Shown here in pieces: positions 21,912 through 31,082 of a DNA stretch of 33,381 nucleotides. The first letter of the stretch is position 1, and each line of letters begins with the position of its first letter. Source of the DNA: Treponema sp. (lineage in GTDB: Bacteria; Spirochaetota; Spirochaetia; Treponematales; Treponemataceae); assembly GCF_024696245.1 (NCBI RefSeq), contig NZ_JAILGZ010000028.1:1-33381 (forward strand), given 5' to 3'. The translations under genes were made by a program, and so were the position numbers. The notes below the pieces were generated by a model, which was not told the origin of the DNA, did not search any database, and saw only the letters and a program-made list of their open reading frames with translations.

Positions 21912-23720
21912 ATGTACAAAAATTTTTTTTCAGGGATAATAATCGCATCCCTGATCGCTGGAAGTACCGGCTTAACTTCATGCCAGAAAAAATCAGCGCC
22001 ATTACCAGATAAAAGTTACAATGAAACAATAAATCTAAAAGGCTGGTCTTATGTTAAAGAAGATAACGTATATTACAAAACAGGAATTATATATGTTTCA
22101 AAACCTGTAGACCTTAAATATCAAACTCTGGGCGTCTATATTCCGGGCCAGTTTGTAAAAGCAAAAAAAGATTCAGATGGAACTTACACTATCAAGGCTA
22201 TTCAACAGGAAGCAGCTTATGTAATGCCAGTTAACACTCCGGGCTATTCAGCATGTCCGGCACCAGAGTCTTATTCCCCAGACATAAAGGAATACACGGA
22301 TGCAGGTTTAATTTATCTGTCTGCAGGTGCAAGAGGAAGGGAACATGGTGCCCCACTTGGAGTTACCGATTACAAAGCAGCTATTCGATACATTCGTCAT
22401 AACAAGGAAATTCTTCCTGGTAATACAGATTTAATTTTTACTTTTGGTATGTCAGGAGGAGGAGCACAGTCTGCTATTCTTGGTGCAAGTGGTGATTCTG
22501 AACTTTACGACCCTTACCTGGAAGAAGCCGGTGCTATTATGACAGAAAGTGATTCTGTTACAGGAAGCATGGACTGGTGCCCTATTACTAATCTGAATGT
22601 GGCAAATGAGGCATACGAATGGGAGATGGGTTCTACAAGAAGTGATTTAAGTGAATTTGAAAAATATCTGTCGGAAGAACTGGGGCTGGCTTTCTGCTCA
22701 TACATTGATTCCCTTGAACTTAAGGATGAAAATGGAAATAAACTAACGTTAGTAAGCTATCAGGATTACCTTAAAAAGACCATCGAAGATTCACTGAATA
22801 CTTTTATTGCTACTACAGAATTCCCATACAATCCAGATAATAAAAATGGAATGCCAAAACCTGATATGGGACCTGGTAATGAACGACCGGAAGGTATGCC
22901 TGAAGATATGCCTGAAGGTAAACCCGGCAATAAACCGGAAGGCAAGCCTGCTGAATTTAAAGGCGGAAAGCCAGATGGAATGCCAAAGGATAAACCTGAA
23001 CAAAAGCCACAAACTAACGGTCATCAGCCTCCTTCTTTTGAAGAAAAAGACGGAATTCAGCGTAAAAATAAGAGCAGCAGCGGCCTTAACTTAAACAAAA
23101 CATTCGATAGTATAGAAGACTATATTGCAGCCCTTAATGAAAAAACAACCTGGGTTAAATACGATTCTCAAACTAAAAAAGCTTCAATCACCAGTATTCA
23201 GGACTTCTTTAAATACCTGAAGCCGGCTGTTAAATCAGTTGGAGCCTTTGACGACCTTAACGGAGACCAGGGAGAAAACATCCTTTTTGGGTATGGAGAT
23301 GGAAAGGGTGTTCACTTTGACAAATACATGACAGCCCTTCTTAAAGACACAATTTATTACCCGGCCTATGCTGAAGATATTAATAAAAAAGACTTCCTTG
23401 GAAAAAGTCTGGATTACAGAATGGACCTTTATAACCCTATGTATTTTCTTTCGTCATACTACAATGGATACGGCAAGTCTAAACCAGCAGCTTTCTGGCG
23501 CATTAGAAGCGGAATCTGCCAGGGAGATACAGCTATCAGTACGGAACTTATGCTTAAGCTTGCCCTTAAGAACTATGGACCGGGTATTAAAGATGTTGAT
23601 TTTGCAACTGTATGGGGTCTGGGACATACAGAGGCAGAAATTAAAGGAAAAGCTTCCAGCAACTTTATAGAATGGGTTTTAAAATGTGTTAATACATTAA
23701 ATACAAAAGAAAACAAATAA
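21912..23720 (+). CDS. Tannase/feruloyl-esterase-like alpha/beta-hydrolase lipoprotein
   Basis: A 602-residue exported esterase. Residues 1-24 form a lipoprotein signal (hydrophobic core, LTSC with C24). The nucleophile elbow GMSGGGAQ holds S181. Segments LIYLSAGARGRE, GASGDSELYDPYLEEAGAIM and SMDWCPITNLNVANEAYEWE match the bacterial tannase (TanB) type. The probable triad is completed by D539 (GICQGDTAIST) and H572 (WGLGHTEAE); their 33-residue spacing resembles known tannases. Between S181 and D539 there is a Gly/Met/Pro/Lys repeat insert (about 313-374). The substrate is probably an ester of a plant phenolic or polysaccharide. ATG 21912 has GGAGG. It is monocistronic with a strong terminator. 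Confidence 0.85.
   Translation: MYKNFFSGIIIASLIAGSTGLTSCQKKSAPLPDKSYNETINLKGWSYVKEDNVYYKTGIIYVSKPVDLKYQTLGVYIPGQFVKAKKDSDGTYTIKAIQQEAAYVMPVNTPGYSACPAPESYSPDIKEYTDAGLIYLSAGARGREHGAPLGVTDYKAAIRYIRHNKEILPGNTDLIFTFGMSGGGAQSAILGASGDSELYDPYLEEAGAIMTESDSVTGSMDWCPITNLNVANEAYEWEMGSTRSDLSEFEKYLSEELGLAFCSYIDSLELKDENGNKLTLVSYQDYLKKTIEDSLNTFIATTEFPYNPDNKNGMPKPDMGPGNERPEGMPEDMPEGKPGNKPEGKPAEFKGGKPDGMPKDKPEQKPQTNGHQPPSFEEKDGIQRKNKSSSGLNLNKTFDSIEDYIAALNEKTTWVKYDSQTKKASITSIQDFFKYLKPAVKSVGAFDDLNGDQGENILFGYGDGKGVHFDKYMTALLKDTIYYPAYAEDINKKDFLGKSLDYRMDLYNPMYFLSSYYNGYGKSKPAAFWRIRSGICQGDTAISTELMLKLALKNYGPGIKDVDFATVWGLGHTEAEIKGKASSNFIEWVLKCVNTLNTKENK
22848..23009 (+). repeat. Degenerate in-frame repeat coding a Met-Pro-Gly-Lys-rich insert
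   Basis: About 54 residues built from variations of the heptad-like units EGMPEDM, PEGKPGN, PEGKPAE and PDGMPKD. The segment sits in the lid region of the esterase and is expected to be unstructured. Similar codons recur, pointing to expansion by duplication. Confidence 0.7.
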
Positions 23721-23767
23721 GGCTTATATAAATAAGAGTGTTTTAATACAAGCTGATTAATAAAACC

Positions 23768-23803
23768 AAAACGGCTGTTTATAAATTAGACAGCCGTTTT
23801 TTT
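23768..23803 (+). terminator. Intrinsic terminator after the tannase-like gene
   Basis: AAAACGGCTGT (23768-23778) and ACAGCCGTTTT (23790-23800) form a perfect 11-bp stem with an 11-nt loop, followed by TTT. Confidence 0.93.
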
Positions 23804-23824
23804 ATAATTAAAGATTCAGTAAAT

Positions 23825-23868
23825 AAAAAAGGCTCCCCTCCAATTGACTAAGGAAGGAAGCCTTTTTT
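23825..23868. terminator. Bidirectional intrinsic terminator after tRNA-Val
   Basis: AAAAAAGGCTCCCCTCC (23825-23841) pairs with GGAAGGAAGCCTTTTTT (23852-23868) over 17 positions with several G-U pairs, and has T6 at either end. On the minus strand it lies 2 nt after the mature tRNA and so ends that transcript. It can also back up the terminator at 23768-23803. Confidence 0.88.
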
Positions 23869-23870
23869 AG

Positions 23871-23944
23871 TGGGCGGTGAGGGGATCGAACCCCCGACAG
23901 CCTGGGTGTAAACCAGGTACTCGTACCAGCTGAGTTAACCGCCC
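23871..23944 (-). tRNA. tRNA-Val (anticodon UAC)
   Basis: 74 nt on the minus strand. Acceptor GGGCGGT/ACCGCCC with discriminator A; D stem ACTC/GAGT; anticodon stem CCTGG/CCAGG around loop TTTACAC (anticodon TAC, reads GUA valine codons); T loop TTCGATC. CCA is not encoded and must be added. It has its own consensus promoter (23958-23986) and terminator. Confidence 0.97.
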
Positions 23945-23957
23945 GACGATGTATGAG

Positions 23958-23986
23958 AATATAGCAGTTAGGACTTTTTTTGTCAA
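23958..23986 (-). promoter_or_regulatory. Promoter of tRNA-Val
   Basis: Minus strand TTGACA (23986-23981), 17-nt spacer, TATATT (23963-23958). It ends 13 nt before the mature 5' end of the tRNA. Confidence 0.88.
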
Positions 23987-23999
23987 TAACCACTACTTA

Positions 24000-24794
24000 C
24001 TAAATACAAACCTGCAGGCAATGATAAAGAGGATGTTCAAAAACCTTAAAATCTGCTTCGTATATATTCTTAAGAAGTTCCGGCTTAAAAAGATCTTCCC
24101 TGCTGCCGGAAGCAAATGTATTATTTCTTCCCAGAAAAATGAATTTATCTGCATACCTGGCAGCTGTATTCAAATCATGAATACTGATTATCAGGCCGGC
24201 ATTTATTTTTACTGCATAATCCTTTATAAAAGTCAAAAGAGCATCCTGGTATGTAAAATCAAGATTAGCAACAGGTTCATCCAGCAAAATAAAAGCTGAC
24301 TGTTGAACAAGAGTTCTGGCAATCCGGACTTTCTGCCATTCACCACCACTTAATTCAAAAACAGATTTATCTGCAAGGCTGGTCAACTGTACCCCTTCCA
24401 GAACCTGATCTGTCACCATAAAATCCTCTTTAGAATAGATTCCACTAAAGCCGGTATATGAATATCTTCCCATTACAACCAGATCCCTTACAGAAAAATT
24501 CCACAGGGACTTTTCATTCTGCTTCATGTAAACGATTTTCCTGGCAGCATCCCGTCTTTTTAAGGTAAATACATCTTTTCCTTCTATTGTAACTGTACCC
24601 TTTTTCTTATGAGAAAGACCGTCCGGTATATAACCAGACATAAGACTAAGCAAAGTCGACTTTCCACTACCATTAGGGCCGCTTAAACAAATAAAATCTC
24701 CCTGCTCTACCTTAAAGTTTATATTTTTAAGAACCCAGGACTCTTTACAGCTTTTCCAGCTGGCATTCAGATTTTTAACCTCAAGAGTTGCCAT
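24000..24794 (-). CDS. FecE/BtuD-type ABC transporter ATPase
   Basis: A 264-residue ATPase of the iron-siderophore/B12 importer class. Walker A GPNGSGKST, signature LSGGEWQKV, Walker B FILLDEPVANLD and switch His SIHDLN are in order. ATG 24794 is chosen because GGAGG lies 7 nt upstream; the longer frame to 24839 starts inside the permease. It overlaps the permease end by 14 nt. Paired with the FecCD permease but without a substrate-binding protein in the window, so the substrate (iron chelate, haem or cobamide) is open. It ends just before the tRNA promoter without an obvious terminator. Confidence 0.93.
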   Translation of the reverse strand: MATLEVKNLNASWKSCKESWVLKNINFKVEQGDFICLSGPNGSGKSTLLSLMSGYIPDGLSHKKKGTVTIEGKDVFTLKRRDAARKIVYMKQNEKSLWNFSVRDLVVMGRYSYTGFSGIYSKEDFMVTDQVLEGVQLTSLADKSVFELSGGEWQKVRIARTLVQQSAFILLDEPVANLDFTYQDALLTFIKDYAVKINAGLIISIHDLNTAARYADKFIFLGRNNTFASGSREDLFKPELLKNIYEADFKVFEHPLYHCLQVCI

Positions 24795-25758
24795 GATTTT
24801 TCCTCCTGAGTAATAACGAAATAAAAAAAGGAACACCAATTAAAGCTGTTACTGTTCCAACCGGAATTTCCGCTGGAGCTATAACTAATCGGCATACAGT
24901 ATCTGAAACAAGAAGTATTACTGCCCCCATAATCATGGAAAGTGTCGTTACAGTCCTGCTCTTTTCTCCAAAGATGCGCCTTACTATATGAGGAGCTATT
25001 AAGCCCACAAAACCGATTGTTCCGCCGGCACATACAGCTGCAGATGTAGCAAGGGAACCCGCAAGAAGAACTGTAAAACGTAAACGCCCTACTTCTACAC
25101 CCATAGTAAAGGCACTTTCTTCTCCACAGGTAAGCAAATCCAGTTTAAGGGTACAGATTAAAAGTAAAACTGTACCTAAAAAAGCTGGTAAAAGTATGAT
25201 TTTTACTTCATTCCACCCTCGCCCGCTAAAACTTCCCAGCATCCAGACATACATTGAATGAAGGTGTTTATCATCAGCTGCAAGTATTATGGAAATAAAG
25301 GCAGAGTACAGGCTGGCCAAAGCTGTTCCGCATAAAAGAAGAGTTACAGTAACAGAAGCTCCTTTACGGTTAAAAGCAAGTATTGTAACAAGAAAACCTG
25401 CGCCTAAGGCACCGCACAAAGCCCCTATGTTCAAAAAAAGACCAGCTGTAGAAGAAAAAATGGCGCAGGCAATTACCGCACCCAGAGTCGAACCACCAGA
25501 CAACCCCATTATTCCCGGGTCAGCAAGTGGATTACGGAAAAAGCCCTGAAAAACTGCCCCGCTGCCTGCAAGCAAAGCTCCTGCTAAACAAACAAGAATT
25601 GTTCTCGGTAAACGGAGCTGAAAAAATATCAGCTTACTAAAATTATCTTCTGCAGAAAATAAATCCAAAAAATCGAGCCGCTGAGCTCCATACAATAATG
25701 AACAGAAAACAGCGGCTATAAAAATAAAGAATAAAATTAATGTCTTTATAATTTTCAT
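24781..25758 (-). CDS. FecCD/BtuC-type ABC transporter permease
   Basis: A 325-residue polytopic permease. Family features are LRLPRTILVCLAGALLAGSG, FRNPLADPGIMGLSGGSTLG (about 73-93), GSFSGRGWNEV, the coupling segment GGTIGFVGLIAPHIVRRIFG (about 242-262) and the end AEIPVGTVTALIGVPFFISL. About nine TM segments fit. Its ATG overlaps the stop of the S1-domain gene (ATGA), an unusual partner. The gene for a matching periplasmic binding protein is not seen. Confidence 0.94.
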   Translation of the reverse strand: MKIIKTLILFFIFIAAVFCSLLYGAQRLDFLDLFSAEDNFSKLIFFQLRLPRTILVCLAGALLAGSGAVFQGFFRNPLADPGIMGLSGGSTLGAVIACAIFSSTAGLFLNIGALCGALGAGFLVTILAFNRKGASVTVTLLLCGTALASLYSAFISIILAADDKHLHSMYVWMLGSFSGRGWNEVKIILLPAFLGTVLLLICTLKLDLLTCGEESAFTMGVEVGRLRFTVLLAGSLATSAAVCAGGTIGFVGLIAPHIVRRIFGEKSRTVTTLSMIMGAVILLVSDTVCRLVIAPAEIPVGTVTALIGVPFFISLLLRRKNHGNS

Positions 25759-26852
25759 TTCTTAAGAAGTGCTGCAAACGGATTATAAGAATAACCGTCA
25801 TCATCATTTGAGTGACTCTTCATATAATCATTTGCATTATCCTGTTCTTCATTAGAAACCACAGGACTAAGGGAAATACGTTTTTCTTCAGTATCAACTG
25901 AATCAACAACAACAGCCATCTTATCGCCAGCTTTATAAACCTTCTTAAGATTTGTATTGCGTTCTACATCCAGTTTTGAAATATGAACAAGACCATCTAC
26001 AGCAGGTGCAAGATTAATAAATACACCAAAATCTGCTACCCTGCTGATAACACCTTCGATTTCTGTTCCAAGAGGGAACTTTTCTTCAATTCCATCCCAT
26101 GGATCTTTTTCAAGTTCTTTTGTACTAAGACTTACACGTTCATGAGCCCAGTCTGTTTTAATTACTTTTGCTTCTACTTCCTGACCAACCTTTAAAACAG
26201 ATGCAACATCACTTACACGAACATGAGAGATTTCGCTTACTGGAAGCAATGCCTGGAATCCATTCAAATCAATAAAAGCACCATAGCTTTCAATTGACTT
26301 TACTTTTCCCTTTACAATTGCTCCAACCTGAATTGTTTCTGCAAGCTTATTGAGTTCTGCTGCAGCTTCTTCTTCAAGGAGAACACGATTGGAAACAATA
26401 ATATTTTTTCCTTCGTTTTTATATTCTGTAATCTTAAAAGTCTGATGTGTTCCTACATATTCAGCAGGTTCTTTTCTCTGACGGTAACCCATCTGTGAAT
26501 AAGGACAGAAAGCACGGGTGTTTCCAATCATTACTTCAAAACCGCCTTTAATTTCCTGACTAACTGAACCCTCTACAGGAATACCGTTTTTATAAGCATT
26601 TTCCAAAACTGACTTATCTGCTTTCTGACCGCTAAGCTTAGTTGTAAAATGAAGTTCATCATGTGAAGCACCGGCAAAATATACCTTTATGCTGTCCCCT
26701 TCCTTTACACTTACATTTCCGTTTTCATCAGCAAGTTCTGCTTTATCAAGAAAACCTTCGCTCTTAAGACCAAGATCTATAAAAATAGTATCGTTAGTGA
26801 TTGCAACAATTTTAGTTTCAATCATCTGACCTGGTTCATATAAATTTTTCAT
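25755..26852 (-). CDS. S1-domain RNA-binding protein (RpsA-like, four S1 repeats)
   Basis: A 365-residue cytoplasmic protein with four S1 folds at about 7-75, 90-160, 173-245 and 256-335. The third and fourth carry the strongest pattern (VKGKVKSIESYGAFIDLNGF; IEGVISRVADFGVFINLAPA, then DGLVHISKL). It is shorter than a standard ribosomal protein S1 (usually six repeats), so it may be an S1-like paralogue rather than rpsA itself. ATG 26852 has GGAG 6 nt upstream and a good promoter. The stop overlaps the FecCD start. Confidence 0.88.
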   Translation of the reverse strand: MKNLYEPGQMIETKIVAITNDTIFIDLGLKSEGFLDKAELADENGNVSVKEGDSIKVYFAGASHDELHFTTKLSGQKADKSVLENAYKNGIPVEGSVSQEIKGGFEVMIGNTRAFCPYSQMGYRQRKEPAEYVGTHQTFKITEYKNEGKNIIVSNRVLLEEEAAAELNKLAETIQVGAIVKGKVKSIESYGAFIDLNGFQALLPVSEISHVRVSDVASVLKVGQEVEAKVIKTDWAHERVSLSTKELEKDPWDGIEEKFPLGTEIEGVISRVADFGVFINLAPAVDGLVHISKLDVERNTNLKKVYKAGDKMAVVVDSVDTEEKRISLSPVVSNEEQDNANDYMKSHSNDDDGYSYNPFAALLKK

Positions 26853-26876
26853 TTACTACTCCAAAATTTTTTCAAT

Positions 26877-26905
26877 ATTTTAGTATTATTATTAAAGGTT
26901 GTCGA
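26877..26905 (-). promoter_or_regulatory. Promoter of the S1-domain/ABC importer operon
   Basis: Minus strand TCGACA (26905-26900), 17-nt spacer, TAAAAT (26882-26877), each one base from consensus. The leader would be about 18 nt and contains the SD. Confidence 0.75.
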
Positions 26906-26925
26906 GGTAATTATCAGCAGTCATT

Positions 26926-27891
26926 CTATTCAAAAAAGTACTTCCAGAAGTCTGTATCTTCCTGGCCGATTCTCCAGAAGCCGATTTTCTTTACTTCTAT
27001 TTTCTTAAAGGAATCCATTCTTTCTTTTAAAGAATCTGCATCATCATACCAGCCGGTAACAGTAATTTCCTTTTTAAATTTAAAATAAGGAATACCGCTT
27101 TCATCCCTCTGAACTTTATCAACTTTATTTTCTTTTTTAATTCTTTGAATTCCGGAATATAACCAGGCTCTTCCAAAATTTTCGTTCTGCCATGTACGGC
27201 CATAAAAAGGCATACCCATAATTATTTTTTCTTCTGGAATAACTGACTTTGCAAATTCCGCAATTCTGTTTGCCCATGGAATTTCTGCAATTGCACCAGG
27301 GGCAGATGTTGACCAGTGCTGATCATAAGCCATAATAAAAACACGATCTACATATTTTTCTATCGTAGCATAATCATAAACATCTTCAGTTATAACTTTA
27401 TTACGGGCAGGCACACAAACAGTAAACATCTTTTTCTTTCCTAAAGATTTTCGCAGGTCCTTAAGAAACTTTAAAAAATTAGCTGCATCTCTCTGGGGAA
27501 CATTTTCAAAATCAATCTGAACACCATCAAAATTTACTGATGCCTTTACAATACTCTTTATAAGTTTTTTTGAAACACCATAATCAGGGTCTATAGAAAA
27601 GTGTGTCAGGGAACGACCTTCACAGGTAATTACCAGATGTCTTCTACCATTATATTCAGGGATAATTTCTGAAGAAGGAAAGTGGGATATTTCACCATAG
27701 CAATTAACGTCACCGCTAAAAAAGCACAAATCAGTAACAGGCATTTTTTCCGGATCAAAAGAATCTGAATTACCGGGCAGATAATAGGCCCATATTTCTT
27801 CAAAGTGCTGCTGTTGTGGAGCCTGAGCAAATGTCAGGATTGACAGGCTAACGAACGTTAATAAGCACAATCTTTTCTTTAATATTCTCAC
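26926..27891 (-). CDS. Secreted glycoside hydrolase family 18 protein
   Basis: A 321-residue exported protein. Signal peptide residues 1-22 (LTFVSLSILTFA, cleavage before QAPQ). The GH18 active-site strand reads FDGVQIDFE (121-129), with D127 and the catalytic acid E129; the second Asp of the usual DxxDxDxE is Gln, as in some YaaH/SleL-like N-acetylglucosaminidases. Later conserved parts are FIMAYDQHW and IIMGMPFYGRTW. Role is probably in peptidoglycan or chitin-like GlcNAc polymer cleavage. The start is GTG 27891 with GGGAGG just upstream. It lies 24 nt after ftsK and is likely co-transcribed, which favours a cell-wall role. Confidence 0.9.
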   Translation of the reverse strand: MRILKKRLCLLTFVSLSILTFAQAPQQQHFEEIWAYYLPGNSDSFDPEKMPVTDLCFFSGDVNCYGEISHFPSSEIIPEYNGRRHLVITCEGRSLTHFSIDPDYGVSKKLIKSIVKASVNFDGVQIDFENVPQRDAANFLKFLKDLRKSLGKKKMFTVCVPARNKVITEDVYDYATIEKYVDRVFIMAYDQHWSTSAPGAIAEIPWANRIAEFAKSVIPEEKIIMGMPFYGRTWQNENFGRAWLYSGIQRIKKENKVDKVQRDESGIPYFKFKKEITVTGWYDDADSLKERMDSFKKIEVKKIGFWRIGQEDTDFWKYFFE

Positions 27892-27915
27892 AGTTTCCTC
27901 CCTAACGACTGTATT

Positions 27916-30900
27916 TTAAGGCATATGAATGATTTCTCTAGGTTTACTACCGTTTGCAGGACCTACAATTCCTCTTTCTTCCATCTCTTCTACAAGACGG
28001 GCAGCCCTGTTATAACCGATCGATAGTCTGCGCTGGATATAGCTTGCACTGGCTTTTCCTGCCTGAATAACTATATCAAGAGCTTTTTCATAAAGAGGGT
28101 CTTCCCCATCTCCAAATAAAGACATCTGTCCGTCTGAACCATCTTCTTCATCATCAACAAAGATTTCTTCGTCAATATATTCCGGTTCACCCCAGACATT
28201 CTTTACTTCGTTTACAACGTTTTCTACTTCCTGGTCAGAAACAAAAGCACCCTGAATACGTACAGGGAAAGGATCTGTTGAACTTGCATAAAGCATGTCT
28301 CCCTTACCAAGAAGTTTATCTGCACCCATCTGGTCAATAATAATACGGGAGTCCATTTTACTGGAAACCATAAAGGCAATACGACTAGGAATATTTGCTT
28401 TAATCAAACCAGTAATTACATCAACAGAAGGACGCTGAGTAGCAAGCACAAGATGAATACCAATAGCACGGGCCTTAGCTGCAAGACGGGCTACCGACTG
28501 TTCAAGCTGCTTGCCGGTTGTTGCCATAAGGTCTGCAAACTCATCAATTACTACAACAATATAAGGAAGCTTTTCTGTAGCAAGATGCTGTTCCTGAATC
28601 TTCTGGTTATAACCAACAATATCACGACAACCAAGACTCTTAAGAACTGCATAGCGGCGTTCCATTTCACACAGACAATACTGAAGTGCCTGCATTGCCA
28701 TCTTTGGTTCTGTAATAACAGGAGTAAGAAGATGACCAATACCATTATAAAGACTAAGTTCAACAATCTTAGGGTCAATAAGAATCAACTTAACTTCATT
28801 AGGTGAACGCTTAAAAAGAATACTCAAAATCATTGAGTTTACACAGACAGATTTACCTGCACCTGTAGAACCTGCAATCAAAAGATGAGGTGTCTTTACA
28901 AGATCCATAAGCTGAGTTTCGCCTTCAATATCTTTTCCTAAAACTACAGGAACAGCCATCTTTTTCCATTCAGGACGATTCTGTTCAATACATTCCCTAA
29001 AAGAAACAATGGCACGATTTTTATTTGGAACTTCAATACCAACTGCACGTTTTCCAGGAATTGGTGCAACAATACGAACTGATTTTGCAGCAAGACGAAG
29101 GGCAATATTATCCTGCAATGCCTGAATCTTACTTAAACGAACACCAGGAGCAGGCAGCATTTCAAACATTGTAACTACAGGACCTTTTCTGATTTCAGTT
29201 ACATTTGCTTCGATGTTAAATTCTTTAAGGGTTGCCATAAGGGAACTTGCAGCGTGTCTTGTCTCATCATCAATTTCCCAGTAAGCATTTTCTTCATATT
29301 CAGTTAATAAATCTGTAGAAATCTTATATGCCTTTCTACGGATTTTAGGAGTAACTTTTATAGGTGTAGTGTTTCCATTTTCGTCTGTAACAAGAGCTGT
29401 CTTTCCTTTAACTTCTACTTTTTCTACCTGAGCTTTTGCGTCTTCATCCATTTTAGAAAAAACAGAATCAAGGGAAGAAAGTATTGAGCCGGAAGATTTT
29501 TCTTCATCAGAAACTATTTCAGAAGTTTTTTTTTGAGCCCCTTCTTTTTCTTCACCGTCATTAACATCAGGCTCAGCAAAAGGGTCTTCAAAATCCATAG
29601 AAGGTTCTGAAACGTCATCCTGATCATCAACTTCTATATCAATTGCTTCTTCAAGATTTTCTTCATCTGAATCAACAGCAGCTTTATCCCCATCATCTGC
29701 TTCAAGGAAATCGTCTTTATCATCATCCTCTTCTTCAGAAATTTCTGCTTCTGCAGCATCTGTAATTGAATCAAACTTTTCCATCAAGCGGTTAACATTT
29801 GTATCTTTACGTTCAGAAACATTTTCTTCATTAAATTCTTCAAAAGGAATTTCGCTTTTAAATTCTTCAGGAGAATCTTCTTCCTGTTCAAAGGGATTTT
29901 CTTCTTCTTCATCCATCTGAAGGTTTTCACGTTCAAACTGGGCAATAATGTCATCTTCTGAATCATCTGCTTTTTCAAATTCAATTTTATTTGAATCAAG
30001 ATTCTGAAGATCTACAACTTTTATATCTTCCGGAGCAGAAAGATTAATAATGCCTGGGTATTTTTCTTCTTTTATTTCTTCTCTTGCTGACTCTTCTTCC
30101 TGCTCTTTTTTACTGTCTTTTTTATGTCCAAAAGAAAAAGTAAAGCCTTTACCTGTTTCTTTTTTTTCTTCTGCAGCTTCTTCACTTTCATCATCGTGTG
30201 AAATAAGCTTTTCAGGTTCAACTACAGATTCCTGAATTTCTGACTGAACTTCTTCTTTACTTTCGCTTTCTTCTTCAGAAGAATCGTCCTTCACATCACC
30301 ATTTTCATCTATAGACCAGATACTTTCGTATTTACGGGAAGGGCTTTCTGTATTTTCTATATCAAAAGCAGCCTTTTCTATTTCACGACGCTTCTGTCCC
30401 AAAAGACTTACTGAATCAAAATCACCATCAGCTTCAGCTGATTCTGAACTATCTTCATCTTCTACAGCTTCATCTTCTTTTTTATCTGCTGTTTCATCTA
30501 CAAAAGAAAGCCCTGTACTTTCTGAATCTTCATCAGAGCCATCCTTTTTTGTAAAAGGAAAATTCACATCAACAAGTTTGTCATGAAACTTTCCTGCAAG
30601 AACTACGGCAAGAAGATATTCAGTTGCAACAAGAAGAATTGAAACAATAACTGTTGTAATAATTTTTACAAAAGAAATAAGCCCAAAGTCTACTTCTGAT
30701 ATCTTACGGCATGTTCTTTCAGCAAAAACGAGGGTAAAAAATGGAATAATGCTTACAAAAAGAATACAGGCCTTTTGTACAGACCAGTTCTCCATAAAAC
30801 AAAAACAACCGGCTGTAAATAAAAATGCCGGAATTAATACTGAACAAACCCCGTATGCAGATACAATAAAGTTTCCAAAATTATATAAAAAGCCATCTAT

Positions 30901-31005
30901 GTTTCCTAACCCCAGAATTCCTGAAACTATGGAAACAGAAAAGAATGCTGCAATTATAAATAAAATAATTCCTGTAATATATGCGGTAACTTTTTCCTGT
31001 TTCAT
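27916..31005 (-). CDS. ftsK: FtsK/SpoIIIE DNA translocase
   Basis: A 1029-residue division-site DNA pump. N-terminal TM segments (about 8-30, 45-70, 78-95, 110-137) anchor it. A long, Glu/Asp/Ser-rich linker (about 155-525) follows. The motor has Walker A GSTGAGKS (712-719) and Walker B IVVVIDEFADL (816-826), with ATQRPSVDVITGLIKANIPS after it. The C-terminal gamma winged helix (about 966-1029, SYIQRRLSIGYNRAARLVEE) reads polar DNA signals. ATG 31005 has AGAGG 13 nt upstream, a long spacing. It is followed by the GH18 gene. Confidence 0.97.
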   Translation of the reverse strand: MKQEKVTAYITGIILFIIAAFFSVSIVSGILGLGNIDGFLYNFGNFIVSAYGVCSVLIPAFLFTAGCFCFMENWSVQKACILFVSIIPFFTLVFAERTCRKISEVDFGLISFVKIITTVIVSILLVATEYLLAVVLAGKFHDKLVDVNFPFTKKDGSDEDSESTGLSFVDETADKKEDEAVEDEDSSESAEADGDFDSVSLLGQKRREIEKAAFDIENTESPSRKYESIWSIDENGDVKDDSSEEESESKEEVQSEIQESVVEPEKLISHDDESEEAAEEKKETGKGFTFSFGHKKDSKKEQEEESAREEIKEEKYPGIINLSAPEDIKVVDLQNLDSNKIEFEKADDSEDDIIAQFERENLQMDEEEENPFEQEEDSPEEFKSEIPFEEFNEENVSERKDTNVNRLMEKFDSITDAAEAEISEEEDDDKDDFLEADDGDKAAVDSDEENLEEAIDIEVDDQDDVSEPSMDFEDPFAEPDVNDGEEKEGAQKKTSEIVSDEEKSSGSILSSLDSVFSKMDEDAKAQVEKVEVKGKTALVTDENGNTTPIKVTPKIRRKAYKISTDLLTEYEENAYWEIDDETRHAASSLMATLKEFNIEANVTEIRKGPVVTMFEMLPAPGVRLSKIQALQDNIALRLAAKSVRIVAPIPGKRAVGIEVPNKNRAIVSFRECIEQNRPEWKKMAVPVVLGKDIEGETQLMDLVKTPHLLIAGSTGAGKSVCVNSMILSILFKRSPNEVKLILIDPKIVELSLYNGIGHLLTPVITEPKMAMQALQYCLCEMERRYAVLKSLGCRDIVGYNQKIQEQHLATEKLPYIVVVIDEFADLMATTGKQLEQSVARLAAKARAIGIHLVLATQRPSVDVITGLIKANIPSRIAFMVSSKMDSRIIIDQMGADKLLGKGDMLYASSTDPFPVRIQGAFVSDQEVENVVNEVKNVWGEPEYIDEEIFVDDEEDGSDGQMSLFGDGEDPLYEKALDIVIQAGKASASYIQRRLSIGYNRAARLVEEMEERGIVGPANGSKPREIIHMP

Positions 31006-31082
31006 TATCTATGATACCTCTCTTTAATTATCGGCTTTAAATTTTTAAATTTAAGGAATTTCTTACCCCCGCCTTTACAAAC

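Noticed and set aside
23808-23993. 61-residue minus-strand frame
   Set aside because: It reads through the tRNA-Val gene and its terminator; it has no SD.
24794-24839. N-terminal extension of the FecE-like ATPase
   Set aside because: It would start within the permease and skip the GGAGG-supported ATG 24794; the extra residues do not fit the family.
29784-29999. 71-residue frame in the FtsK linker region
   Set aside because: Out-of-frame reading of the acidic low-complexity linker; no SD and biased composition.
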